DNA of 50,759 nucleotides from Acidobacteriota bacterium (GTDB taxonomy: Bacteria > Acidobacteriota > Terriglobia > Terriglobales > Acidobacteriaceae), in contig JAJZME010000039.1 in the NCBI GenBank assembly GCA_021803035.1, forward strand, positions 1-50,759, written 5' to 3'. A program made the translations under genes and the position numbers. The first letter of the stretch is position 1. Every line of letters starts with the position of its first letter. The notes beneath the pieces were generated by a model that saw only the letters and a list, made by a program, of their open reading frames with translations, did not search any database and had not been told where the DNA came from. Shown here in pieces: positions 1 to 8,329 of the stretch.

Positions 1-242
1 GTCAGCACTGGGGCATCGAGAACAAGCTGCATTGGGTTCTGGACGTGGCCTGCGGCGAGGACCAGAGCCGCAAACGCGCCGGAAACGCCGCCCAAAACTT
101 CTCTCTGCTCAATCGCATCGTCCTCAATCTGCTGAAACAGGAAACAACCCTCAAGCGCGGCATCAAGGGAAAACGCCTCAAAGCCGCATGGGATCCTGCG
201 TACCTGCTGAAATTACTGGGAATCTGATATGCGTCGGCCCTG
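1..242 (+). mobile_element. Right end of an ISAs1-family insertion sequence (cut by window edge)
   Basis: The element holds the last 74 codons of an ISAs1-type transposase (3-227) followed by 15 bp ending in GGCCCTG at 242. Read from the outside, that end is CAGGGCCGACGCATA, which resembles ISAs1-family terminal inverted repeats as I remember them. The right boundary at 242 is inferred from this and from its closeness to the transposase stop. The left end is outside the window, so neither the paired repeat nor a target duplication can be checked. Confidence 0.6.
3..227 (+). CDS. ISAs1-family transposase, C-terminal part
   Basis: This is the carboxy end of a DDE transposase that enters from outside the window; 74 codons are visible before the TGA at 225-227. 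The opening residues QHWGIENKLHWVLDV carry the HWxIEN signature containing the catalytic glutamate of ISAs1 transposases. They are followed by the family pattern GED, a basic stretch, NxxLLNRIVLNLLK and a basic KGKRLKAAWD tail. Established for the family: these enzymes move ISAs1 elements by a DDE cut-and-paste reaction. Whether the gene is intact cannot be judged because its start is not in the window. The visible part has no frameshift or premature stop. Confidence 0.85.
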   Translation, partial: QHWGIENKLHWVLDVACGEDQSRKRAGNAAQNFSLLNRIVLNLLKQETTLKRGIKGKRLKAAWDPAYLLKLLGI

Positions 243-704
243 ACCCTTTCTGCCGCGGGGTGGCGGGGCAGTGCCCTGCCTGAGGTGGAATTTCTTTCGC
301 CGGGGAGACTTATCAGGGCGCAAGGGGCGGGTCTTATGCTTGCACCACGGCGCTGGTGGCGACCATGGATCGCCTGATGTAGCGGCGGCTTTCCCGCATG
401 GCGGAGACGTCCTACACACTCGAAGGATGACGCAGGTTCGAAGCGGCTGATGGCAGACAAAATTCTGTACTTTGGGGCCAAATCTCACGGCCTGGGAGCG
501 TTTTTACCTCAATCATTCGCGCGATGTCCAAAGGTCTGGCGGGAGGTTTGAGGGGCTGCGCGACGAAGGCGTGAGGCGTCTCACTTCTTGCGGTGATGGG
601 CGGCACGGCCTCAGCGAAAAAACCTCTGCCATTCTGCACCAACGAGCAGGCCCTCCCCCGGCTCTTTTGCTCCGCTATTCCGGCGCCTGCCCGCGGAGGA
701 ACTC
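243..704. other. Non-coding stretch after the insertion sequence
   Basis: No reading frame here looks like a recognisable protein; the open frames on both strands are arginine-, proline- and serine-rich shadows typical of GC-rich DNA. No tRNA, clear promoter or terminator was seen. It probably holds the leader of the rubrerythrin-like gene that starts at 705 plus sequence disrupted by the insertion. Confidence 0.5.
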
Positions 705-1205
705 ATGAAAACCAAGTATGCTCTCCTGGTTCTGCCCCTGGCTGCCGCGGCGTTCTTCCTGATGGGGCGCATGTCGGCCGAGAATCACGCGCAGCTTAAC
801 CCCAAGACGGCTGAGAACCTCTCCAACGCCATGCACGGCGAGGCTTTCGCCTATGTGAAGTACATGCTGTATGCCGATCATGCCCGCGAGAGTGGCAATG
901 AGCAACTCGCCGAGTTGTTCACGGCGAACGCGAATACCGAGCGTTTTGAGCACTTCGCCGAAGAAGCTGAACTGGCCGGGCTGGTCGGGTCGGATGCGGA
1001 CAATCTCCGGGACGCCATCAAGGGTGAGACGTGGGAGTTCGAGCATATGTATGCCGACTATGCCGCGCAGGCCCGGGAAGCCGGCGACACGGCGGTCGCG
1101 GCTCGCTTTGAGGAGATCCGGCAGGACGAAGGCAGGCATCGCGACGCCTTCCAGGGCGCTCTGGACAAGCTGCAGCAAAAGCCCGCTTCTGAGGGCGCGA
1201 ATTGA
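705..1205 (+). CDS. Rubrerythrin-like ferritin-fold diiron protein, exported or membrane-anchored
   Basis: A 166-residue protein with a hydrophobic N-terminus (about residues 5-22) followed by a single four-helix ferritin-like domain. Helix motifs typical of rubrerythrins are visible: HGEAFAYVKY, NTERFEHFAEE, KGETWEFEHM (an ExxE pair) and QDEGRHRDAF (an ExxH). There is no C-terminal rubredoxin domain. Family knowledge: such proteins bind a di-iron site and reduce peroxide or handle iron; here the leader would place it outside the cytoplasm or on the membrane. At the helix-B position where classical rubrerythrin has ExxH, the order is ERFEH, so the usual His position is a Glu with His next to it. 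A GAGGAA ribosome site lies just upstream of the ATG. Convergent with the SDR gene at 1311-2030. Substrate unknown. Confidence 0.8.
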   Translation: MKTKYALLVLPLAAAAFFLMGRMSAENHAQLNPKTAENLSNAMHGEAFAYVKYMLYADHARESGNEQLAELFTANANTERFEHFAEEAELAGLVGSDADNLRDAIKGETWEFEHMYADYAAQAREAGDTAVAARFEEIRQDEGRHRDAFQGALDKLQQKPASEGAN

Positions 1206-1310
1206 TGCGGCGTTTCAGGGAAGCGGGATCAATGCGCTTCGGCAGGGGAGGGAAGTAGCTTTGCTCTGATGCTGCAAAAGCGCCGTGCGGGCGAGGTTCC
1301 GCGCGGGGCA

Positions 1311-2030
1311 CTAGGTGGCTCCATATACGGGTACGGCAGCGCCGTGGATGAGGCGGGCGTCGTCGCTGGCGAGAAAGAGGATGATGCGCGCGATGTCCTC
1401 TGGCTTGGGCCATTTTGCGAAGTCGGCTTCGGGCATGGCCTGGCGATTGGCCGCGGTGTCGATGATGCTGGGCAGAACCGAGTTGGCGCGGACGCCGGTG
1501 CCCTTGAGATCGGCGGCAAGCGAATCAAGCATGGCTACAGCTGCGGCCTTTGATGCGACATAGCCGGCGGCGGCACCGGAGTGGTCGACTGCGGCCCGGG
1601 AAGCGACATTGACGATCGTTCCGCTGCCCTGCTTGAGCATGGCGGGGACGACGGCACGCATGAGCGCGTATCCGGAGAGCAAATTGAGTTTGAGCATGCG
1701 GTCGAATTCAGCGGGATTGGCCTCCCAGAGCGTTGCGCCGCCGGCATAGGCACCGATGGTGTTTACCAGCACGTCCAGATGGCCGGATTCGGCGATCGCT
1801 TCCTGCACGAGGCGGGAGACGGCGGCTTCATCGGTGACATCGACGATGCGGCCTGCGAGCGACGCAGTATGTATGCCGGCGGCGCTGTTGAGAGCATCCA
1901 TCTCAGTCTGGCGCCGGTAGGTGACAACCACCTTGGCGCCCTCTTCGAGGAATGCCAGCGTTACGGCACGTCCCAGTCCGCCGGTGCCTCCGGCGACCAG
2001 AACTAACTTGCCTGAGAATCTTCGCGTCAT
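1311..2030 (-). CDS. SDR-family NAD(P)-dependent oxidoreductase
   Basis: A 239-residue classical short-chain dehydrogenase/reductase. The Rossmann nucleotide motif GGTGGLGRA lies at the N-terminus, VNTIGAYAGG stands where NNAG usually is, the catalytic serine is in NVASRAA, and the YVASK pair (YxxxK) follows about 13 residues later. The C-terminal part has the PSIIDT and ARIILFLASDDA segments common in this family. A GTG at 2033 precedes the ATG, but AGGAGG sits 5 bases before the ATG at 2030 and only 2 before the GTG, so the ATG was chosen. It stands alone, convergent with the rubrerythrin-like gene. The motifs do not reveal the substrate. Confidence 0.88.
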   Translation of the reverse strand: MTRRFSGKLVLVAGGTGGLGRAVTLAFLEEGAKVVVTYRRQTEMDALNSAAGIHTASLAGRIVDVTDEAAVSRLVQEAIAESGHLDVLVNTIGAYAGGATLWEANPAEFDRMLKLNLLSGYALMRAVVPAMLKQGSGTIVNVASRAAVDHSGAAAGYVASKAAAVAMLDSLAADLKGTGVRANSVLPSIIDTAANRQAMPEADFAKWPKPEDIARIILFLASDDARLIHGAAVPVYGAT

Positions 2031-2033
2031 CAC

Positions 2034-2414
2034 GACCTCCTGCGGTCAGTATCGCGCCACGGTGGCAGATGGAAAAGCAAGAAGATGCCCCAGCCGGCGC
2101 GCATATGTTCTTTTTAGCTGATGGTCGAAGGACTTGGGCTGGGTTTGCGATTTGATATGATGGCTTCGACCCAAATCGTGCTGCAACTGCCATCGGAAGG
2201 CGGGTGTGTGGTGTGCGGGAACACTGTTCGAAAATCAGCCAACTTACAATTGCAAATGCGAAACAAATTTTGCAGCGCGAATGCTGCTGCATTTATTAAC
2301 CGGGAAATCATATTTTGCCAGCTTATTCTTATGTTAAAGTAAAAGCGCAATATCCGTACGCTTCTAGAAGGCGCTTTCCTGGTGAGCCCAATCGTGTAGC
2401 TGCTGGTATGTTTC
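2034..2414. other. AT-rich divergent intergenic region
   Basis: This region separates the minus-strand SDR gene from the plus-strand diguanylate cyclase gene, so both promoters should lie here. From about 2220 to 2345 it is distinctly richer in A and T than the surrounding genes, as expected of a promoter zone. I cannot assign a convincing -35/-10 pair. No small gene was recognised. Confidence 0.45.
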
Positions 2415-3812
2415 ATGCGCATTCGAGGTAACGTTTTCGCTCCCAATCAAGCTGATCCTCAGCTTCGGAATACGCTTTTTGTTATTGACCAGGTTGCCAT
2501 CTTTGCGGCGGTGCAGATTGCACTGCTTAACCTGCTGTGGCGCGCCTTTCCGCATGTGGACGCAGTGCTGCCCGTGGGTTTGTTGCGGATGCGGCTTTCT
2601 ACAACACTGGGCGTTCTGTGCGCCGCGATGGCGCTGTTCATTGCGGAGGCGCAATCGAAGTCGGCGCTTTGGCTGAGCCGGCTGTTTGCGGTGCTGGGGA
2701 TCCTGGCCGGGGTTTTGCCGGTGCTGACGCAAGCGCCCATGGTGTTTGAGGAATTCAGCCGTTTCGTCAAGGGGAGTCAAGCGCATCCGGGACAGGGAGC
2801 GTGGGTGGTTTCGGCAGCCGCACTGGCGATGCTGGGCGTGGTGATTGTGCTTATCCGCTGCGGGGATTCATTGGCAAGCTGGATTGCTGATGGACTTACC
2901 GGCTGCCTGTTTTTGCTGACGATTGTACTCTTGCTGGAGGTTCTCTTTGGGCTGGCGCATATCCCCGGATCGTCTGCTGTGGCACTTACGTCGCCGGCGA
3001 CGCTCTGGTGCTTTGTGCTAATGACCCTGGCGGTCATCTTGCGGCGGACAGAGCGAGGAGTGCTCTCGATATTTCGGGGATACGGAATGGGGAGCAGGAT
3101 CGCACGCATTCTGGCACCGATTCTGCTGGTGGCGCCGTTTTTGCGCGAGCTTATCCGAGATCGGCTGCTCAATGCAAATCTGGTTCCCCAACACTATGTT
3201 GTAGCGGTCCTCACCGCCGTAGGAACACTGACGGCATTTGTTCTGCTCGTTTTGCTCGCGCGGCTGATCAACAGGATGCAAGGCGAGATCCATGATCTGG
3301 CTTTGCGGGATGAGTTGACGGGGCTCTACAGCGTAAGAGGATTCAATTTGCTGGCCGAGCAGGCATTCCGCCTTGCCAGGCGCGCACAAGAACCCTTTGG
3401 CGTGTTGTTTATCGATATGGATAATTTGAAGCTGATCAACGACGAACAAGGCCATAGCGCCGGATCTGTTTCTCTGGTGGAAACGGCAAAGCTGCTCATG
3501 GCGAATTTTCGCGAGACGGACATTATTGGACGTGTGGGTGGTGACGAGTTTGTGGTAGCCGGCAATTTCAATGACGAGGAAATCTCCCTGGCCGCCGAGC
3601 GCTTGCGGTCAGCAGCGGCGCGTAAAAACCTTATGGCGGGCAGGCGGTTTTCCATCAGCCTGAGCATGGGCCATGCGTGGGCAGACAGCACCTCGAGTGA
3701 GACACTGCAGAGCCTGATAGCCCGTGCCGACAAGGCGATGTACGAAGAGAAGCACGAGAAAAAGAGAATCGCGCGGGCAGGCACGGCAATGAAAAGCCAA
3801 GTTTCTATTTAA
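2415..3812 (+). CDS. Membrane-bound diguanylate cyclase (GGDEF)
   Basis: A 465-residue protein that should make cyclic di-GMP from two GTP. Residues about 20-290 form a multi-pass membrane region with roughly eight hydrophobic segments, a likely sensory module of unassigned type. The C-terminal cyclase domain begins near LRDELTGLYSVRG. The active-site motif GGDEF is intact at 375-379, and the metal-binding aspartates are in FIDMDNLKLIND. An inhibitory RxxD site (R365, D368) lies exactly five residues before GGDEF, so product feedback inhibition is likely. One oddity: the conserved GHxxGD motif reads GHSAGS, so the Asp that usually contacts the guanine base is Ser. The start ATG lacks a strong ribosome site. 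The PilZ-like protein at 20812-21696 is a possible but unproven listener. Confidence 0.88.
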   Translation: MRIRGNVFAPNQADPQLRNTLFVIDQVAIFAAVQIALLNLLWRAFPHVDAVLPVGLLRMRLSTTLGVLCAAMALFIAEAQSKSALWLSRLFAVLGILAGVLPVLTQAPMVFEEFSRFVKGSQAHPGQGAWVVSAAALAMLGVVIVLIRCGDSLASWIADGLTGCLFLLTIVLLLEVLFGLAHIPGSSAVALTSPATLWCFVLMTLAVILRRTERGVLSIFRGYGMGSRIARILAPILLVAPFLRELIRDRLLNANLVPQHYVVAVLTAVGTLTAFVLLVLLARLINRMQGEIHDLALRDELTGLYSVRGFNLLAEQAFRLARRAQEPFGVLFIDMDNLKLINDEQGHSAGSVSLVETAKLLMANFRETDIIGRVGGDEFVVAGNFNDEEISLAAERLRSAAARKNLMAGRRFSISLSMGHAWADSTSSETLQSLIARADKAMYEEKHEKKRIARAGTAMKSQVSI

Positions 3813-3965
3813 TGCAGATGCGGCCGGATCTGGGTATAGGGTGGCGAAAAGGCCCTCCTGCCCGGTGAAGGCGGAAAAAGATCGACGGGAATACTTATTC
3901 TTCGCATTGTGGGCCGAATTTTTCACTAAAAATAGAGGCGTGGGCAGGGGGGCGAGATGATGCGC

Positions 3966-3971
3966 TATAAT
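3966..3971 (+). promoter_or_regulatory. TATAAT -10-like box before the respiratory operon
   Basis: A perfect TATAAT lies about 130 bases before the ctaC start and after the diguanylate cyclase stop. The bases about 17 further upstream do not give a good -35 hexamer, so this is a plausible but unproven promoter element for the cytochrome operon. Confidence 0.35.
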
Positions 3972-4099
3972 CATCTCGGCAACTCGCATTCCCCGTCGCG
4001 CTCTGGTGGCGCGATACCTGCGAGCTGACCATCGAACCAGAAACCCCAGCAACCCCAGTACAGAAGCACTTGACGATACAGATCGGAAAGTTCCGTACA

Positions 4100-5149
4100 A
4101 TGAAGCGACGGCCGAATCTTCCATTAATTCGATCCGGGGTATTCATCCTAGCCACTTTCTTTGTTGCCCTGCCGCCTGCACTCGGCGCCGTAGCCCGTGC
4201 CTCGGCGAACACCCTGGCGCCGAAATCGACACAGGCGCACGAGATCTTTTCCCTGGCAATGTTTGCCTTGGCCATCGTCGGCGGGATCTTCGTGGTGGTC
4301 GAGTCGCTGCTGACCTACGCAGTGATCAAGTTCCGGCGCAGGAAGACCGATCCGGATCAGGAGCCGCCTCAAGTGTACGGCAGCCTGCGGATTGAGCTTG
4401 CATGGACGGTGATTCCCATCCTCATTGTGATCGTGCTTTTCCTGACGACGGCGCGCATCATCTTTGCCGTGCAGGATCCTCCTCCTCCGAAAAATGGTGA
4501 CTTGCAGGTAACCGTGGTGGGGCATCAGTTCTGGTGGGAGTTCCGTTATCCGACCCTGGGTATTGTCACGGCCAATGAGCTGCATATTCCGGTCAGCACG
4601 CGGCAGGATCCCGACCCTACCTATCTGACGCTGCTGTCGGCGGATGTGGACCACAGCTTCTGGGTGCCCGAGCTTGCCGGCAAGACCGACCTGATTCCCA
4701 ATCATCCCAACCATATGTGGATTAGCCCGCATAAGCCCGGCGTTTATTACGGCCAATGCGCGCAGTTCTGCGGCACGGGGCACGCCAATATGCTGCTGAC
4801 TGTCTATGTCGATACGCCGGCGCAGTTTGCCGCGTGGGTGAAGAGCCAGCGGCGCCCGGCAGTGGACGATCCAGCGGTGGCGGCGGGCCGGCACATCTTC
4901 GAGATGGATGCTTGCGCGAACTGCCACACGATCAACGGCACCACGGCTCATGGAACCTATGGACCGGACCTGACGCACCTGATGAGCCGCGCGACGATCG
5001 GAGCGGGCGTGGCTGCGAATACGGCCGCGAACCTGCGCGAGTGGGTCAAGAATCCCAACAGTTTGAAGCCCGGAGCGCACATGCCGGCCATGCAGCTCAC
5101 GAATCAACAGATTGACGAAGTGGTTGCGTACCTGACTACGTTGCACTGA
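4100..5149 (+). CDS. ctaC: Cytochrome c oxidase subunit II with fused cytochrome c (caa3 type)
   Basis: A 349-residue subunit that takes electrons from the c-type cytochromes and passes them to subunit I. An N-terminal signal-like segment is followed by two membrane helices (around AMFALAIVGGIFVVVESLL and AWTVIPILIVIVLFL). The periplasmic cupredoxin domain has a complete CuA site: H185, C220, C224, H228 and M231 in the CxxxCxxxHxxM pattern. A C-terminal cytochrome c domain follows, with haem motif CANCH (C272, C275, H276) and a Met ligand probably in HMPAM. The ATG at 4100 was chosen over a TTG 30 bases upstream because it starts a normal signal sequence and has GGAAAG before it. First gene of an eight-gene operon reaching 12111. 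Confidence 0.95.
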   Translation: MKRRPNLPLIRSGVFILATFFVALPPALGAVARASANTLAPKSTQAHEIFSLAMFALAIVGGIFVVVESLLTYAVIKFRRRKTDPDQEPPQVYGSLRIELAWTVIPILIVIVLFLTTARIIFAVQDPPPPKNGDLQVTVVGHQFWWEFRYPTLGIVTANELHIPVSTRQDPDPTYLTLLSADVDHSFWVPELAGKTDLIPNHPNHMWISPHKPGVYYGQCAQFCGTGHANMLLTVYVDTPAQFAAWVKSQRRPAVDDPAVAAGRHIFEMDACANCHTINGTTAHGTYGPDLTHLMSRATIGAGVAANTAANLREWVKNPNSLKPGAHMPAMQLTNQQIDEVVAYLTTLH

Positions 5150-5175
5150 AGAAAGCTCGACTGAAGGACGAAGAG

Positions 5176-6864
5176 ATGGCGGATCAGACCTTACCTATTC
5201 CCGGCCCGACAGAAATACCCCGCATAGGCACCGCCGGGTTTTCCGAGTGGCTGCATAGCTGGATTGTCACGGTCGATCATAAGAAACTGGGCATTCTTTA
5301 TGTGGCCTATTCGCTGTTTTTCCTCCTAGTGGGGGGTGTGGAGGCGATGTGCATCCGCATTCAGCTCATGTTCCCGCACAACCACTTCGTATCCCCGCAG
5401 GTATACGACGAGCTGTTCACAATGCACGGTACCACCATGGTCTTTCTGGTGGGCATGCCGATTCTATTTGGCTTTGCGAATTATGTGGTTCCGTTGATGG
5501 TGGGTGCGCGCGACATGGCGTTTCCCCGCCTGAACGCGCTGAGTTTCTGGCTGACGGCGTTTGGCGGCATACTGCTTTATTTCAGCTTCGTTGGTGGTTT
5601 CGGTCTCTACGGCATGGGATCCGCTCCGGACGTGGGTTGGTTTGCCTACGCGCCGTTGACAGCCAAAGCCTTTACGCCGGGCCACAACACGGATTACTGG
5701 GCGCTTGCGCTGATTGTGGCCGGGTTTGGAACCTTGGGCACGGCAATCAATCTTGTCGCGACGATCATCTCGATGCGCTGCCGGGGCATGACGCTGTTCC
5801 GGATGCCATTGTTTGTATGGCTGATGCTGGCCGTGAGCGGGCTGACACTGGTTACGATTACCCCTCTGACCGCGGCGCAGGTGATGCTATTGATCGACCG
5901 CTATCTCGGCGGCCATTTCTTTGATACGCAGGCCGGAGGATCGGCCCTGATCTGGATTCACTTTTTCTGGATTTTCGGCCATCCGGAGGTCTATGTGCTG
6001 GTCTTGCCGGCCTTCGGCATCGCCAGCGAGATCATCCCGGTCTTTTCCCGAAAAGCCATCTTCGGATATTCGACGATGGTGGGAGCTACGATCGCAATTT
6101 TCTTTATCAGCCTGGCGGTTTGGGCGCACCACATGTTCACGGTGGGATTGACTTCGGTGAGCATCGCCTTCTTTGTGCTGGCTACCATGGTGATTGCGGT
6201 ACCCACCGGCATCAAGATTTTTAACTGGCTGGCGACGATGTGGGGCGGCAGGCTGCGCTTCGATACGCCCATGCTCTTTTGTGTCGCATTCGTTTTTCAA
6301 TTCGTCATCGCCGGACTTACCGGAGTTATTCTCGCCGTGGCGCCGTGGGACTGGGAGCTGCATAACTCCTACTTTGTGATCGCGCACTTCCATTACGTAC
6401 TGGTGGGCGCCATCGTCTTCAATATCTTCGCGGCCATCTATTACTGGTTCCCCAAGGTGACGGGCCGCATGATGAGCGAGAAGCTGGGCAAATGGCATTT
6501 TTGGGTCTTTTTCGCCGGCTTCCATCTGACGTTCGATCCCATGCACGTGGTCGGTCTGCTGGGCATGCCCCGCTCCATATACACCTATCCGGCGAATCGC
6601 GGGTGGAACACACTGAACATGGTTATCTCGATCGGCGCATTCGTTCAGGCGATCGGGGTGCTGATTTTTGTGTGGAATTTGATTCAGTCGTTGCGGCATG
6701 GGAAGGAAGCGGGCAACGATCCGTGGGATGCGTGGACGCTGGAGTGGGCAACGCCTTCGCCGCCGCCGCCTTATAACTTTGCCGTCGATCCGGTGGTGCG
6801 CAGCCGCCGGCCACTATGGGATATCAAACACCCCGACGATCCGGACTGGAAATACGAAGAATGA
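5176..6864 (+). CDS. ctaD: Cytochrome c oxidase subunit I (haem-copper, A1 type)
   Basis: The 562-residue catalytic subunit reduces oxygen to water and pumps protons. It has about twelve membrane helices. Signature elements are seen in order: the haem-ligand region MHGTTMVFLVGMP, the CuB site FGHPEVY with H269 and Y273 (the covalent His-Tyr pair) and the D-channel glutamate E271, the HHMFTVG pair, and HFHYVLVGA with the haem ligands in helix X. The Glu in GHPEVY places it in the A1 class. Start ATG follows an AAGGACGAAGAG ribosome site 26 bases after ctaC. Its stop overlaps the ctaE start (ATGA), suggesting translational coupling. Confidence 0.97.
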   Translation: MADQTLPIPGPTEIPRIGTAGFSEWLHSWIVTVDHKKLGILYVAYSLFFLLVGGVEAMCIRIQLMFPHNHFVSPQVYDELFTMHGTTMVFLVGMPILFGFANYVVPLMVGARDMAFPRLNALSFWLTAFGGILLYFSFVGGFGLYGMGSAPDVGWFAYAPLTAKAFTPGHNTDYWALALIVAGFGTLGTAINLVATIISMRCRGMTLFRMPLFVWLMLAVSGLTLVTITPLTAAQVMLLIDRYLGGHFFDTQAGGSALIWIHFFWIFGHPEVYVLVLPAFGIASEIIPVFSRKAIFGYSTMVGATIAIFFISLAVWAHHMFTVGLTSVSIAFFVLATMVIAVPTGIKIFNWLATMWGGRLRFDTPMLFCVAFVFQFVIAGLTGVILAVAPWDWELHNSYFVIAHFHYVLVGAIVFNIFAAIYYWFPKVTGRMMSEKLGKWHFWVFFAGFHLTFDPMHVVGLLGMPRSIYTYPANRGWNTLNMVISIGAFVQAIGVLIFVWNLIQSLRHGKEAGNDPWDAWTLEWATPSPPPPYNFAVDPVVRSRRPLWDIKHPDDPDWKYEE

Positions 6865-7445
6865 GCACTGCTCCCATTTACGCCGACGAAAATTGGAACC
6901 TGCCTTCGCGCGGGATGGTGGCCATGATTTCGCTGCTGATAGGCGAATCGGCTATCTTCACCATCTTCGTGGTGGCCTATATTTTCTATATCGGCCACAG
7001 TGTGACGGGCCCCACGCCGGCCATTCTGCAGGTGCCGATTCTCAACACCATCTGTCTGCTTTCGAGCAGCATTACCATCATCCTGGCCGAGCGGGCAATT
7101 GAGCACGGCCAGATGCGCCGCTTTGCCTTCTTCTGGGCATTCACCATGGCGTTGGGCATCAAGTTCCTGGTGGGCACGGGGTTGGAATGGCGCGATCTGA
7201 TTTACAACCACGGACTGACGATCAGCACAAACCTCTTCGGAACCACGTTCTACTCGCTAGTGGGCCTGCATGCGACGCACGTCGTGATCGGCCTGATCAT
7301 GCTTAGTATCGTGCTGATTTTCACGCTGACAGGGCACGTCAAGCAGCAACATGCCGAGCGCATCAAAGTGCTGGCGCTCTACTGGCACTTTGTCGATGCG
7401 GTATGGGTGGTGGTCTTCACCGTAGTTTATATCGTGGGAAGGTAA
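6861..7445 (+). CDS. ctaE: Cytochrome c oxidase subunit III
   Basis: A 194-residue integral membrane protein with five predicted helices, the short form of subunit III found in caa3-type oxidases. Family features include the helix SLLIGESAIFTIFVVAY with its buried glutamate, FYSLVGLHATHVVIGL and YWHFVDAVWVVVFTVVY. Subunit III stabilises the catalytic core and helps sustain turnover. The ATG at 6861 overlaps the ctaD stop by four bases. An upstream in-frame ATG at 6816 lies inside ctaD and would add a non-conserved, charged extension, so it was not chosen. Confidence 0.95.
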   Translation: MSTAPIYADENWNLPSRGMVAMISLLIGESAIFTIFVVAYIFYIGHSVTGPTPAILQVPILNTICLLSSSITIILAERAIEHGQMRRFAFFWAFTMALGIKFLVGTGLEWRDLIYNHGLTISTNLFGTTFYSLVGLHATHVVIGLIMLSIVLIFTLTGHVKQQHAERIKVLALYWHFVDAVWVVVFTVVYIVGR

Positions 7446-7450
7446 AGGGC

Positions 7451-8329
7451 ATGGAGGAAACAGCTCACAAAGGGGCAGAACACGGGAACGGCCAGAGCAT
7501 TCATCTGCCCAGCCCTACGGGGTGGCCTATCATGCTGGCCTTCGGTTTTACCATGCTTCTCGCAGGGCTGGTAACAACCTTCATGATAAGCATCTTCGGG
7601 TTCGTCTTTATCGTGGCTGGCTGCGTTGGCTGGTTCCACGATGTGCTGCCGCATGAACAGCACGAGGAAGTGCCAATCCTCGAACAGCCGGTGGTCATCA
7701 CGACCAGCCGCGCAGTTGTGGAGCGGGTCAAGCTGACCGGCGAGCATCGGCCTCACGCTGCGGGAGGCACATCCGCTGTCATGGCGGGTATCCAGGGAGG
7801 CATCGCGGGAGGCATCGCCATGGCGATTCCCGCTATGCTTTACGGACTTATCACACATCACAGTGTCTGGTATGCAATCAATCTGCTGGGTGGCGCCGGC
7901 GTGGGCGACTGGGCCCACGTGACCGCGGCTGCAATCGCCACCTTTCACTGGCAATGGCTTCTGATTGCATGCGTGATTCACGGCATTATGTGCCTACTGG
8001 TTGGGTTGCTCTTCGTGGCGATGCTGCCTATGTTGCCGCGCTATCCCGTCGTGCTCTGCGGCCTCGTGGCGCCAATTTTGTGGTCAGGCATCATCCATTC
8101 GTTCCTGGGCTTTGTCAATCCTGAGCTAAGTGCGCATATTTCGTGGCCATGGTTTGTCGTTTCGCAAATTGCTTTCGGTGTGGTCGCGGGTCTGATTATT
8201 TCGCGGCAGACACACATTCATACAAGCAAGCATCTTCCCCTTGCTGCTCGAATGGGTTTTGTTATACCCGGCATGACGCATCACGACTCAGATGCGGGAA
8301 CACCGCACGGCGAAAAGGAGACGCATTGA
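7451..8329 (+). CDS. Cytochrome oxidase subunit IV-like multi-pass membrane protein
   Basis: A 292-residue protein with a short His-rich N-terminus (EETAHKGAEHGNG). A pair of hydrophobic segments around residues 30-62 resembles small oxidase subunit IV proteins. A charged loop follows, then about five further helices (from about residue 110 to 270) and a His/Asp-rich tail. I recognise no catalytic motif. Its place between ctaE and the cytochrome genes, with five bases before its ATG and a one-base TGATG overlap at its end, argues that it is a structural or assembly part of the oxidase or of the joint bc-oxidase complex. It is longer than ordinary subunit IV (about 100 residues), so it may be a two-part protein. 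Confidence 0.7.
   Translation: MEETAHKGAEHGNGQSIHLPSPTGWPIMLAFGFTMLLAGLVTTFMISIFGFVFIVAGCVGWFHDVLPHEQHEEVPILEQPVVITTSRAVVERVKLTGEHRPHAAGGTSAVMAGIQGGIAGGIAMAIPAMLYGLITHHSVWYAINLLGGAGVGDWAHVTAAAIATFHWQWLLIACVIHGIMCLLVGLLFVAMLPMLPRYPVVLCGLVAPILWSGIIHSFLGFVNPELSAHISWPWFVVSQIAFGVVAGLIISRQTHIHTSKHLPLAARMGFVIPGMTHHDSDAGTPHGEKETH

Noticed and set aside
430..450. GGTTCGAA resembling a tRNA T-loop
   Set aside because: The flanking bases do not form a T-stem and no anticodon or acceptor stem could be folded around it.
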